Origin: Brachionus koreanus
Taxonomy: Eukaryota; Rotifera; Eurotatoria; Ploima; Brachionidae
Direction: 5' to 3'
NCBI GenBank assembly: GCA_016987375.1
Contig: PJRA01000323.1
Coordinates: forward strand, 1,908,608 to 1,972,607
Length of the DNA stretch: 64,000 nt
Position numbers and translations under genes: made by a program. The notes under the pieces are model-generated. The model saw only the letters and a list, made by a program, of their open reading frames with translations. It did no database searches and had not been told where the DNA came from. Positions 24,477 to 37,155 of the stretch are shown here, piece by piece (within the stretch, counting starts at the first letter, position 1; each line of letters begins with the position of its first letter).

Positions 24477-27400
24477 ATGGAACAAGAATTAACTCGAGCA
24501 TTGACCAAACACGAATTGATCACTTTCGAAAAATTGAAGCACAAATGGAAAGAACTATCAATCGAGGTAACTTGAATCCCAAAAAAAAATAAGAATAAAA
24601 TTTAATATTTTTAGGATATTATTTTGGACGGTCTTTACTCAAAATGTATTCGTTTAGTCCGTGAATATTTGGAAAAATACGTTAAAATTGATTTAAAACC
24701 TAACAAAATAACAGAAATAGGCTTAAAGACAGTGGTACAATTATTGCTTGACAAAGATTTAGTTGGTGCCGAATTTCTTCTAAATCAAATGGTAAAATAG
24801 AATAAAAAAAAGAAAAAAAAAACTTTAAGTTTTTCAAAACTTAAATTAGAATTTTGATGTAAACCAAAAATTATATCAAATATGTTTTTTTACTCCTTAC
24901 AAACAACTCCGTGACTACTTGATTTCAATATTAGTCGAAAGAAAACAACTGAATGAAAATGAACTCGATATGATTGCTTATTTGCGTAGACTAGAAATAG
25001 CTTATCCATCTCAGTCTTTTATAAGTGCTAAAGAATTGATATCTCCATTTAAAATGTTTGATTCAACTAAACAAAAACATGAGCATTTTATTTGTAAGGA
25101 TCTTGTTCAAGTAAAAGATAGCTCAGCTTCAAATCGATATGCCCAAATAATACTTGAATGGATTAAAAATTGGTCTATTGAAGACAGAGAAAAAATTCTG
25201 GCCGAAAGCATCATTCTGGATCCGAGTAAAAATACTGAATTAAAAGTGGATCCTAAAATCATTTGGTCTGTTTTGATGGAACAAGATAATTTGACAATGC
25301 TTTGTGATTGGATTGATGGAAAAGAGTCGATTCTATTTAGTATGCCTGTTGATCAAGAAATGATCGATAGCATTGAACATAACCAATTTATTCCAGAGTG
25401 GAGTAAAGAATTTTTGCTCAATCATTTAGCTAAGTTTGTTCAACTATTTAATAATTTAAAAAAGAATAATTTTTTTTTTATTTTTTTATTTATTAGAATG
25501 AATAGATTTACTCAAAATGAAAAGCAAAATTTTAATAAGTATCTAAACAGAATTATCTCAAGTGAAACTCTTTTTAACAAGGAATTTTTTGCTCAACGAG
25601 ATGACCAGTTTCATGCTAATTTTATAACTTTTTTTAACACTTATGAAAAAATACCCGATTTTCTTTGGACCTATCTTGATCTTTATAAGTAATTCTTATT
25701 ATTTAAAATATTTTTTTTTATGAAAAAAATTTAAAAAAAAAAGTGAGATTAAGAAAAAACCAATTCAAGATTTGTTAAAGAATACTCAACTGTCAAATAA
25801 TCTTAAAATGATGCTGGCTTTTCACAAAGAGCCGAAAGATTTAGTAGATTTATCCTTAAAAAATATGGAATACTGTTTGGATTCTAGTAAAACCCTTTGT
25901 CTCTCGGATATGTTTTCACCTGAGCACAAAGAGTTTAATTTAACTGCCCTGACTTTATCGCTCAATTCAGAAACTTTGATTAATGATGCAAGCATTGATC
26001 ATTTGACTGAAGAGTATCCAGCACTTAACTACTTAACCAATTCAAAGTCTCTAGATGAACCGCCAAGTGTTTACGAGCTTTTGCACAACCACTCTGCCAT
26101 TAACGTTGGTCGATTTTTTCAATGGCAAAAATCAAACAAGTTTTGTGATGAATTAACCACTTCTGAGTCAAATAATCAAATTTTATCTTTTGAAAATGAG
26201 GAATTTGCCAAAAAATACTCGTACAAAGATTCATTGGACTACGCGTATTTTTTGAAGCAGCACAGGCCCTTTTACGCTTATTATTTTCTAATGAAATCAA
26301 TGTATGATAGATTTGGGAAAACTAAAAAGACCGTGTAAATTTTAATTTTGAAGCTAAAATTTATTAATACATGTTTTATTTCAAAAAAAGAATTGAAGAA
26401 GCTCGACTCAGAGCTCATTTGATAGTGATAAATGATTTTCAAAATTATAGAACGGTTAGTTCATGTGTTCATTTCACAGAATTAATAGATTCCGATTCAT
26501 TCAAGCTTAAATTAAATGTGCATTTTATGAATATGTTGTTTGATTATTATGTAAAACAAGGAATGGATGAAGAAATGACAAGAGAAAAGTGCAGTAAGTA
26601 TTTTCAAACTATTAGCGTAAGTCAAAAATGTTGGGTTTTTATTTAACTTTTTTTTAGTTTATCAATAAAAAAAATTAATAGTTAACTAATCTAAATTAAA
26701 AATATAAACCATTATGCTTTATAGTCTTAGTCTAGATTTCTGTTATCATAAATCCGATAAAATAGATCCACTTCTCATCACAAAAACTAAGTTTGAGATT
26801 GACTGCTCCTGACTGTATAAAGAATATTCCAATCGAGAATAAGTGGTCTACCTGACCCTTTCTACCTATTAGCACTATTAAATTTTTTAAACCAATCTTG
26901 AACCCACATTTTCACCTTCGACTAAAATTATTTTACGAGTTAATGCTGTGGCCTTTTTTCCAAAATTTCAAAATTTTCAACAAAGAATTGGACAAATTAT
27001 TTTGAATAGCATTCAATTCTGTTTATTTTAACAAATATTTGAATTTTTTTTTATCTAGAAAGTGTTTTTACCGATTTTTTTATGGAAGAAATTGAAGCTA
27101 TTGAAATTCTAAGCTTATTTGAAAATATTATCATGAGTCATTTAACAGAAACATACGACCAAAGAACCATGTTTACAATGAAAGCATGTTTAGCATGGTT
27201 TCCATTGATGTGCTTCTCAAGGGCATACAACTTGCCATATAGTATTAAATATCTACAGTTGTGTGCTGAGTCAAATAAATGGCTCATGTATTTAATATTT
27301 TCTCAGTGGTATCAAATGCCAAAGTATCTAGTGATCAGTGGATTAGAATACTTTACCGACATTGGTCTAAAGCAGCATTTAGAATATGCACTTCATTCCA

Positions 27401-30400
27401 ACATATCTACCAGACGTAATTCTATTCTTCAATCTACAAGCACAAAAGTAAAGGATGTATTCAAAAAAACCGAGAACAAAATATCTTCATTTATCAGCTC
27501 TTCTAGTTGGTTCAAAAAGAAAAGATCAAAAAAAATGATTGAACAATCCACAAAAAAATCAGGTATGATTCACTTTTGATTTGTTTTCTCTAGAAAAACG
27601 TTGAGATCTTAATTGAATTCAAAAATCAAAAATATGGCTGTTTTTTTAAAATTTTTAAAATGAGTTAACTTTTTAAAAACGGTTTTGATTTCAAATAATT
27701 TACAATACCTATTCTCTCAGTCCTAAAAAGTTTAACTTCACTTTTTTAAAAATTCTTATCTATTTAATTTTAAATAGAAGTTATTTCAAAAAATATTTTT
27801 TTAAAAAATAATGTTCTCATTATTATCATTGAAAGCAATTTATCTGACACTTTTTAAAATTTGTATCCAAAATTTTGCATCAAGCTTGTGATGTTGAGCA
27901 TCAAAAGACACTTTTTGAGTCGATGAATGCGATCTTCCTTAATTTTACATCGGTCACTTTTTTTTACATATTTACTTCTTATACTTACACTTTGACAGTT
28001 TCCTAAATTAACTGAACTTTCTTCAATTTAGAAAGACTTGTATTTTTCTGAGTTGATATTTTAATTTTTTTAGTAGTTAATTTACTTTCCAAAAGCAGAT
28101 AAAAAAGTAACAAAAAAAATTACAATTTATTTTCAAAAAATAAATAAGGCCAAAAAAAACATATTCAAAACTGATTGATTTAAAGTACCAGCAGAGTTTC
28201 TATTAAGCGCTTAAAAGGTTTTTTAAATTAACCTCTTTTCGTAATTCAAAAAACTTGCTAGCAAATCTAGGATGTAAATTATAGGTGTAAATTCAGTAAA
28301 CAGTACAAGATCATAACTAATGCCAATAAAACATTTGCATGCAAAGTTTTTCTCCAATACAGACAAGTACATTTGCTCAATTCCCAGATTTGGCCATTTT
28401 TTGTGAAGAACTTTTGAATTTTTTTTATAATTAAGTTTGGATTTGGATGTCAGTTAAAAAGCAATTTATTATTACAGTGCATTTACTTAAACAAGAGAAT
28501 GGGGAAAATTACGTCTTTTACGCTATTTTACGCAAAATTACGTTTTATTCAAATCCAATGATAAAAATTCTTTAATATTTTTATAAAATAAGGACTAGTT
28601 TATTAAAATTAAAAGGAATTAAAATGATTTCGACAATTTCAGACTTGATTTTACCTTCGGTTTTTCTCATACATATTTTCATTTAATGAAGAAATTACAT
28701 CTTTGGATTTGAAAGAAACAAAACAAAATCAAAAATTTGAATTTTCAGCGATATATTTAATTAAAGATTAAAGATCTAATTTGTATCTTTTTATTTAATT
28801 TTTTTAATATTTGATTTAAGCTTTAAAAATATATCAACATAATTTGAGAAAAACTTAAAATAATCATGTTGTAAAATAACTGTTTAAATAATATTTTTCT
28901 AATGATGCCATTTTTATTAATAAACAAAACTAAGAGTATTTGAAACATTTTTAGACTCAAGCGATGAGAATGATTCTGAAGAATTTGAAGAAAAAAATAA
29001 TTCAAATGAGTATAAAGCTGGTAAATTTTTAGTTTTTTTTTTCGAAATTTAATAATTACTTCAAATAAAGAAACATTTGAGTATGTAGACTTCTACGAAT
29101 TGGTTTTAGACTGTGAAAAATCACCAAATCCAATTTTGAGGCTTCAAATCGAAGCTTTAAAATGGAAGACACCAGTACTAGCAGTTTTTGCCACTTTCTA
29201 TCAAGTAAAAAACATAATTCAAAATATTATTTTAAAAGTTTAGCTTAGGAACACGATGTTATAAGTCTTTTATGCACTTTTTTACATGCTTCAATGAAAA
29301 CTCAATTTAATGTACAACAACCAAAACTAGAGTCTAAAAACAAATCGATTTTGTTTGACCTATCCGATTTAAAAGATGCTATACAAATGGCAGCATCCCG
29401 GTCATATCTCAGAACTTTGTCCAATTCATTAAGAATTTTTATTCCAGTAAGATAAATATTACTTTTAGAATATTAATGATGATTTAACTCTTTTAGAAAT
29501 CTATTTTGGACATTTACATGGAATTTTTGTATTTTGTTTTTAGAAAAAAAGATTCAAACATGGCTTTAAAATTGTATTCAATGTACAAAACTGAATTAAT
29601 TAAATCATCATTGAACAAACATCAATTGATAATACCTATAGAGTGGTCTGAAGAAGTTATTAACAAACTAACTCGTATTGTTGTACTCAAGTGTCAAACT
29701 ATTGACGATTTAAGTACTTTGAGCAAATTGCTAGGCTCACAAAATGAATACGAACGTTTCATCAAGCTTATTTATACCCTTAAGAGTAATAATATCAGTG
29801 TGAATTGTGATAACTGGCTTGATATGTACGATAGAAGCGATCAATTTAATGAAGTTTGCTTTAAATGTATAGAAGAACTGCTTAAGATACAAAAATTTGA
29901 TGAAGCTGAAAAACTGGCCGATTTTTGCGAGCTCAGCAAGGATCGCATACATTTGGCTCGGTTTGCTAATGAAATAGAAATGCTCAGAAAAAATAATGAC
30001 TTTGAAGAAATACTTGATTTTTGGAGACATGCTCACATAGAGCTAATGAAAATTGGAATCAAAGACTCAGATTTTATCGACTTTCTTAAATTCCAAAATA
30101 GCCAGTCTAGTTTGGTACTCGAAAAAATTGTTTTACTAAATTTGATATGTCAGCTTGTTCCTAGTGACAATGAATCAAGCAAAAGTTTAAGACACTTGCT
30201 ATTTCAATTTGTTCTTGAACACAAAAAGGTATATTAATTAAATTTCAATGCATTTTTAAATGAAATTTGATCAAAATTTTAATTTGTCATTTCTAAATGC
30301 TTGTCGTATTTTTGCTTTAAATATAAAAAAGAGTCTATTTGTTCTATAGTTATTAAATTTTAAAACTTTAATTTATTTAGTTAATTAATTTAAAGCCTCA

Positions 30401-33400
30401 AATATAGAATATGTAAAAAAAATTGTCCGGAAGGTTATTTAGTATAAAGAATGTAAAGGACGGTCAAGTTTTAGATACTACAATTGTTAGCTATGTATAA
30501 GAATATTTTTTGAAAAGTTTTAATTTGATGTTTAAAATTAATGGGGTCATGTGACTTCAAAAGTAGTCCAAATCATTCTTTAACTTCATATTTAATATTT
30601 AAGTTATTTCCAAACATAGATATTTTTCTGATCATAAGTTTTATAATTATCGCTAAAGAATATCAAGATATCACATCATATTGAATTGTTGCCCTTTAAC
30701 CGCTCTAAATGTGGATTTGATTATAAACCCAAGTCCCAACCAAACTTATCATAAAAAATAAACATTCAACTCAACTCTTTTCCAATTTTTTCAATAAATT
30801 TCCAAAGGATTGTCTCATATCATTATCACATATCGGGAGACCCAAGCAATTATACATTTGAGCTAGTGGTATCTAACCAGACTTGTGCAAAAGTCAAAAA
30901 AAAAAGTCATTTTAAAGTCTTTTCAAAGTCAAGTCAGTGACTAGACTTGAATTTTTTTTAAAAAAAAAGTCAGTATTAATTACATCTTTATTTAATTTGA
31001 AATTTTAATTTAANNNNNNNNNNNNNNNNNNNNNNNNNNNNNNNNNNNNNNNNNNNNNNNNNNNNNNNNNNNNNNNNNNNNNNNNNNNNNNNNNNNNNNN
31101 NNNNNNNNNNNNNNNNNNNNNNNNNNNNNNNNNNNNNNNNNNNNNNNNNNNNNNNNNNNTTGGATGTCGGGTGTTCTAACCACTACACCACAGGACCGAC
31201 ATATGTCAAAATTAACAAGATTAAATTATTCGATAAAATTAAAATTTATTTTTTCTTTTTTTTTAAAAGTTTTATCTTGTAGAAAACTCAAAAAAAAGTT
31301 GTTATAAAGTCTTTTAAAAATCAAGTCAGATGACTTTTTTTTGAAATAAAAAATTTAAGGTCAAGTCTTTTAACTTGACTTGACTTTGACTTTATGATTT
31401 TTGAACTACTCTGTATCTAACAACAATCAAATAATTGCGCTCAAAGATTTGCCCTTTTTTGAGCATTTTCTGATTTTTTTCCAAAATATTAGCAAAACAT
31501 AAAATTGATTTTACAAAGTGAATTTTTATTATAATTCATAAAAATAATTATTTATAGGTAAAGTCTAATCGAAAGATATAGGGATTTAAAATTGTCTAAA
31601 GAATGATTAATTCGGTGTTTTAATTCTGATTAATTAAATTAATTTTTGAAAATATATCTTAGTAAAATTGATCATGTCCAAATATCATGGCTTTTATGAC
31701 CGTAATCTCTTGTTTGATATTGCTGCCTCATAAACTAAAATCAAATATTGCATTAATATTAATGTAAATAATATTGTATGCTCCCAAGTCATGTATTTGG
31801 TTTGTTTTAAACGATTATTTCACATTAAATTTTTGGGAAAAAATCTCAATAATGAATGCCGCATTAAATTCAAACACCATATGTTTGAAGCATGTATTTA
31901 ACATGAACGATATGTTTAATGGATGCGCCAAAACTGTGTTTCGGTTTATGAAATATATGAACAATAAGCTTTAGATTTTTCAGTATTCTATTAATACATT
32001 TAGGTAAATTGTATCTATTACTCTTTTTTACTCCTTTTTCCTTTTGTAAAAATTCAAAATTTTCAAAATTGAGGGTTTAAACGAAAGCGAAGGCTATTCG
32101 GACAAACCCAGGGGCATTCCCCACAATTATTTATTTAAAAAAAAAATATATATATGAACAAGGCAATACTGTACAATATTGACACAATAACCAATAATTG
32201 ATAAATTCACTCTGTTTACTATGACTATGAAACTATGAACTAAAAACTCTTCAATTTTTATTGCACTATTTATCGTGCATTTACTTCGTATATTCTTTCA
32301 ATAAACAACAAGGTTTATCACAGATATTTCTAAATGTTAAAAATATAGATTTAAAGGATAAAAGTTTTTTAATGAAAAAAAAACGCGATAAATATTTTGT
32401 GACACTTGTTTTTTTTTTAAACATTAAAAAAATTTTTGATTTTTAAGAAAAATGAAATCGACCAAATACACAATATTTTTGAAAAAATGCTGCTATTTGG
32501 TAAGCATAGTCAAGATCCGATTAAAGAACTTGTTGAATATGTCATTAAAGAGGGAAAAGTAAACGACTTTAGCGACACAAATCAGGCTTTAAATGAACAA
32601 GTTAATTTTAAAAAGTTTTAAACATAATATTTATTTATTTATCTTCTAAAGGACAAAGATGCATTAAATACTTTATTGTATAACTTGGTTGATATTGGTA
32701 AATTGGCCCAGGCGTATATGATTGCAAAATATTTTAAATATTATAATCAAGATTTTAGAATATTGCTGGTAAGTTTGATTATTTGAATTAAAAATCTAAA
32801 TTTATACTCTATACTTATTACTTATTATTTTGATTTTTGATACGCTCAAATTATTTAAAATAGTCATTTTATCTTAAATGAAAAAAAATTAGACTCTCAC
32901 AGCTGGAATAAAATTATGTTAATAACAAAACTATTATTTATTTAAGAAAACTATTTGTTGCATTTAATTTAAAAAATTTTCGAAAATTTTCATTTTCAGT
33001 AGGTATTAATTTTTTTTGTTAATATAATAAAATCAGTACTTTTTAGCAAAATTGTAAGTTTTCGTAGAAAAAAATAAGATTTTTTAATTGATATAATGAA
33101 AATGATGATGATGAAATTATGATTTAACTATTTAAAAAAAAATGAATCAAGAAACCAGAAATGGATATCAAGTCTAATTTTTTTAAAAAAAAATTCAAAC
33201 CCATGCATACATTTTTTTCACACAATTAAAGACAAAGTTTGCCTTACTGATATGCATCTTCATTCAAATTTTTAATCAAAAATATAAAGACACTAAAAGA
33301 CATATAAAAAAGACACTTTTTGATTATTTTAATTTGATGATAAACCTAAATTTGCTAAATTAGTTCAATTAAAAAATTTAAGAAGAATAATTTTAGAGAT

Positions 33401-36400
33401 ACTCCAGGGCAGTTTCGAGCGGCATAGCCCTCTTTTCAGCCTTCATGTTTGAGAATAGATTTTTAATAAAAAAAAATTAATAACAAATATTTGTAAAATT
33501 AGTAGATTGATTAATAATTTAGCTTGGGTCTTCTTATAGTATTGAGCCAAGTGGAGTTTGAAAGTTAATTTATTCGGTTGAATATTGCTTTGACGTTTAT
33601 TCATTTATTTTATGTGCTATCAGAGCATGATCTGCCCTTATTAATGTTTAATGTTTAAATTATAAAATAATATTTGAATGCAAACCATTACATTTATGTT
33701 CTTTTTTAGGAATTAATTAGTTAAAGCACAATTCTTTTCTTTAAGAACATTTATGAAATAAATTAATAACTAGTATTTATTTACTTTATCTGTCTTTTGT
33801 ACATTATTTTTTAAATTTAAAAATTAGTTCACTTAATTAAACCAAATTAAATTTACTGTACTGTGAAGCTTTAGAAAAAATGATTCATGAAAATGATCCA
33901 AGTTAAATAAAGCTAACGATTTAATTAAATTGACAAATTTAAAAGAGGTCACTAGAGATATTGAGCTTAAAAACCAAAGGAAGCCAGGAGTATTTGTAAA
34001 AAGGCTCATAAACGATGAAAAACAAGAATTTGATATACATTGTTGCATATTCTATAGAATGCATAAAGTAAATAAATGCGAAAATGTCCAAAATATCCTT
34101 ATAAATAACAAAATGCCCAAAAATAACAATTCATGAATGATATCCTAGAAGAAACAAATTTTTATCTTGAAATATCTGGCATTGTGAATTTTGGAACAAA
34201 AAACAAAAACAAAAATTATAAATTAAAATAACTTTTTTTTTTAAAGGTCTAAGAATTATTCTGCAAAATGTATTAACTGATACAATGTTTGTATCACCCA
34301 AATTTAGTTTGTGTAAAGCCTCTGCAAATTAATTTTAATAATTTTCAAATGCATATACTGTTTTGCACAAATGCACAGTTTTTACACTGACTTAATTTGG
34401 GTGATACAAACCTTGTATCAGTTGATACATTTTGCAGAATAATTCTTGGACCTTTAAAAAAAAAGTTATTTTAATTTATAATTTTTGTTTTTGTTTTTTG
34501 TTCCAAAATTCACCAAATATCTATTCGCATAAAGAATAGCCAGCATGGTCATCGGTCAAATTTTTTTCCTTTTTTTCCATTCAAAAGGATTGATAGATAA
34601 GTTAAAAAAATTGCAATACTAGTTTTTATTCAAGTCATTGACAAAAGATCTTTTTTTTAACATTAATAATTTTTAATATTAAGAATATGATTTATATTTG
34701 TTTGGACATGATAAATCCAGAAGAACTAGACTATTCTAATCAACCAATTGATACAACTTCATTTAAGACTACAAAATTAACCAACGTTTTACGATCATTG
34801 TCGCGGCCTAATGAACAGCCTGAAACCAGCAATGCAAAAATGCAATTTTTAGATAAACTTGTTTATTTGTGTAATTATGGAAGCAAATTTTCCAAACGCA
34901 TAAAATTAGACTTTTTTTTATCTAATGAAATACTGAATGTGCCCTATACAAAATTATTGAATGAAAATCAATGGGTTATACTCAAAAATATTTTATATTC
35001 CCAAAATCCAAAAAAATTTTCTGTAGCCAAGGAATTTGTGAAGATATATGATTTAAATATAAGTGTTTTAGCTGATTTTGTTCTGAATGAATTTTTATTA
35101 AATTTAAAAACAGCCAACGATCCGAATTCTGTTTTCATGTTTGATCCTTTTGATAGCAATCAATTTTCGAAGCTAGTTAAAATCTTCGACAATGAAATAA
35201 ACACATTTGGAAATAAACTATTGGAAAAAATAAGACAACTTTTAATTAAACCAAAGTCATCAGAAGATTTTACCATTTTGACCGAGCTAATAATTAGATC
35301 TCACGACTGTTTTACTCAATCATGTTCCATGGAAGGCATCTCAAATGTTCTTCAAGCTTGTAAAATATGCGCTGGAAAAATGCTCAAAGCCGAGGAATTT
35401 AATTTAATGGTTAGGCTGACATAACTAATAATTAATTCCAAGCATTTCTTAAAAACATAATTTTTATCTTAGATAAGACTTTTGATCGAAATTGGCCACT
35501 ATAATGAAATGACTTATATCATGGATTATTTATGGGACAATCAGCATTTTGACATGCTTATTGGGAAAGGAAAAGTTTGATTTATTTTAAATTAAGTGTT
35601 TTTTTTTAACAATATTTTATTAGGATAATAAACTAAGATTAGCTTTACTTAATTATTTAAAGCGTTATCATCCAAATGATCACAATACTTACACGATGAT
35701 TACTTTACATTTTACAATGCACCGTGAGATTGCCAAAATGCTTGAAGACGCTGCTTATGAACAATTGAAACTGCTGGAAGATAAAATTTTGGGTAATTAT
35801 ATTTTTCTACGAGGAAAAAATTAAAATAAAATTTAAAGAGAATACATCGGAAATATTGACCGATTTACAAAGTATAACTGCGTATTTTAGCGATGCAGCT
35901 AAAAGTTTTCTAAAAGTAAAGTTGACTAATTTCTTTTAAAAAAATGAAGTTAAAAAATTATTCAAAAAATAAAGGAAGATAGTGTTAAACAAGCCGAGAT
36001 ATGCATCAAAAAAGCAAGGCTAGTTGCTCTCCAAATAAAAATTTTGTCCACCGGAATTCAGATTGTAAACCTAAATCAAACAGCAGTTACAAAATTATTG
36101 ACCGAACACACCAATTTTTGGGAAGCTTACATAGTGGCTGAAGCGTATGAACGCATGACCGATTTGTCATTAGCCCTTTTCAATCAGTTTATTATAAACA
36201 ATAATGTCAAATATTATGAGGACTTTAAACTATATTTGACAATAAATCAAAATACTGTAGAAGAGATAGTGAATAGATATAAAATGTGGATTAGTGAAGG
36301 AAACAATATTGAAGAACAAGCAATTGAAAATGTTAAAATTTTACTCAAAAGTTGCAAAGATATTGGATTTTTTTATCGTATGGCTTCCAGTTTAGATTTA

Positions 36401-36481
36401 AGTGACTGGGCCATGAAAGAAGCATCGAATCAAAAATATTTATCCATACTGACTGATATGATTATAAATAAAAAAATTTGA
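24477..36481 (+). CDS. SPG11: Spatacsin (SPG11), N-terminally short
   Basis: Eighteen exons: 24477-24566, 24615-24791, 24850-25433, 25497-25688, 25744-26334, 26391-26593, 27059-27562, 28955-29020, 29071-29204, 29249-29446, 29497-30228, 32448-32600, 32652-32768, 34684-35409, 35473-35574, 35624-35792, 35839-35915, 35975-36481. All phases close (5322 nt, 1773 aa). The C-terminal spatacsin domain is unmistakable (SCSMEGISNVLQA, LLIEIGHYNEMTYI, FWEAYIVAEAYE). The N-terminal block NFDVNQKLYQICFFT also matches vertebrate spatacsin. Spatacsin is a helical-repeat protein that works with spastizin and AP-5 in autophagic lysosome reformation. The human protein is about 2440 aa, and the missing part is roughly the N-terminal quarter, including its beta-propeller-like region. 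The start ATG is the only clear one upstream of the first conserved block. Large introns hold transposon debris and an assembly gap. Confidence 0.92.
25434..25496 (+). other. 63-bp stop-free intron inside spatacsin
   Basis: GTTTGT...TTATTAG is 63 bp, a multiple of three, with no in-frame stop, so the reading frame runs straight through it. Removing it gives NHLAKMNRFTQNE, which fits vertebrate spatacsin (LDKLARNGVFL). Retaining it inserts a Phe-rich 21-residue block. I treat it as an intron. Confidence 0.75.
26830..26915 (-). mobile_element. Tc1/mariner-like helix-turn-helix fragment in intron 6
   Basis: Read on the minus strand, this part of the spatacsin intron encodes WVQDWFKKFNSANR, one stop, then KGSGRPLILD. 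The order WF..F..G/A..(K/R).GRP is that of the second helix-turn-helix and GRPR-like hook of Tc1/mariner transposases. Only this short block is recognisable. It is a relic. Confidence 0.4.
27563..28954 (+). other. Spatacsin intron 7, no further feature
   Basis: A 1.4-kb intron between exons 7 and 8. I see no open block or clear repeat in it. The minus-strand frame at 28823-29005 overlaps exon 8 and is a shadow. Confidence 0.5.
31014..31159. other. Assembly gap (146 N)
   Basis: Unknown bases inside the hAT-type element. The gap hides the rest of a tRNA-like sequence. True length is not known. Confidence 0.99.
31160..31198 (-). tRNA. Partial tRNA or tRNA-derived SINE head
   Basis: On the minus strand this reads as the 5' half of a tRNA. 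GTGTAGTGGTTAGAACAC makes a D-arm with a perfect 4-bp stem, and GTGGTGTAGTGG fits the A box. Then comes an anticodon-stem-like CCGAC followed by ATCCAA, which would place anticodon CCA. The sequence then runs into the N gap. Because it lies inside a transposon in an intron, a tRNA-derived SINE is at least as likely as a tRNA gene. Confidence 0.45.
32769..34683 (+). other. Spatacsin intron 13 with MITE and unexplained frame
   Basis: It holds the 337-bp inverted-repeat element at 34178-34514. Just before it is a stop-interrupted open stretch (33843-34136, LNLLYCEALEKMIHENDPS and on) that is more protein-like than the background but unrecognised. The remainder is featureless. Confidence 0.5.
34178..34514. 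mobile_element. 337-bp inverted-repeat MITE with 8-bp TSD
   Basis: Arms of about 130-140 bp (34178 to about 34315 and about 34378-34514) are inverted copies. The left arm's TGAATTTTGGAACAAAAAAC...GGTCTAAGAATTATTCTG mirrors the right arm's CAGAATAATTCTTGGACC...GTTTTTTGTTCCAAAATTCA. A perfect direct repeat AAATATCT flanks it at 34170-34177 and 34515-34522. The extreme ends (GGCATTGTGAA and GGTGAA) differ by a 5-base insertion. No coding capacity. The family is distinct from the CAG-ended elements nearby. Confidence 0.85.
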
Positions 36482-36979
36482 TTTTTTTATAGACAAAAAT
36501 TTTTTAGATTTGTATTTATTCTAACCGTGCATTTTTACTAATAACTTTTCTAACAATAATTTTTTATCTTATTTAAAAATAAATTTTCAAATTTATAAAA
36601 TATGTTTTACTCAATGATAAATGAAATATTCTTAAAAAGAGTAAATTATAGGACGCTTAAACTCATTATTTTCATAAAATGCATCAATTGTGAAACGAAA
36701 AATTTATTTATTCTAAAGATTTTATTTTTACACAAAGTTATGATGATTTTTCACTTAATAAAAAGTGAGAAGAAAATTAGAAAATCGAAGATCGATTACT
36801 TTATAAGTCACAAGTGTTTAAACAAGACAAGTTAATATTTTTTTAAATGAAGTAAATTTCAATACATAGTTTTTTCATATTTTTTATTAAATTACATTTT
36901 ATATCTAACAAATAAAGGAAAGTAATAAATAAAAGCATTTTATTTTATTTTCATCTAATAAATACACATTTGATACTCA

Positions 36980-37155
36980 TTAAATAGTTGGTTCTAAATT
37001 TTTGGCTGTTAATCTTAACCTGTATTGTCTTTTTATGTAACCAAATTTAGAAAAAAGTCTTTCAACTGGTCCTGACAAAGCACGAGATTGATAAAATTTT
37101 TGGTGCATGTCATATTATTAAATTTCTGTGACTTATTGTGTACTTAACAAGTCTG
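36980..37155 (-). mobile_element. hAT transposase C-terminal fragment with terminal repeat
   Basis: The minus strand encodes ALSGPVERLFSKFGYIKRQ followed by LRLTAKNLEPTI, the hAT dimerisation domain (pattern VERLFS..G.I....R.RL....LE). At 37155 the same strand begins CAGACTTGTTAAGT, nearly the same end as the MITEs at 13123 and 30878. The fragment looks like an internally deleted or broken copy of a related hAT element. Confidence 0.65.

Larger units (their letters stand above)
30878..31413. mobile_element. 536-bp hAT-type element with 8-bp TSD, holding a gap
   Basis: The ends are CAGACTTGTGCAAAAGTC and, on the other strand, CAGAGTAGTTCAAAAATC. The flanking direct repeat TATCTAAC is perfect at 30870-30877 and 31414-31421. 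It belongs to the same family as the 111-bp MITE at 13123 but is longer. A 146-base run of N lies inside it (31014-31159), next to a tRNA-like head. It sits in spatacsin intron 11. Confidence 0.82.

Noticed and set aside
31774..31974. 66-codon frame in spatacsin intron 11
   Set aside because: It starts with TTG, contains no recognisable domain and lies in an intron. Composition is only slightly protein-like.
36602..36835. 77-codon frame after spatacsin
   Set aside because: Ile/Lys/Asn/Phe-rich, no family, no support.
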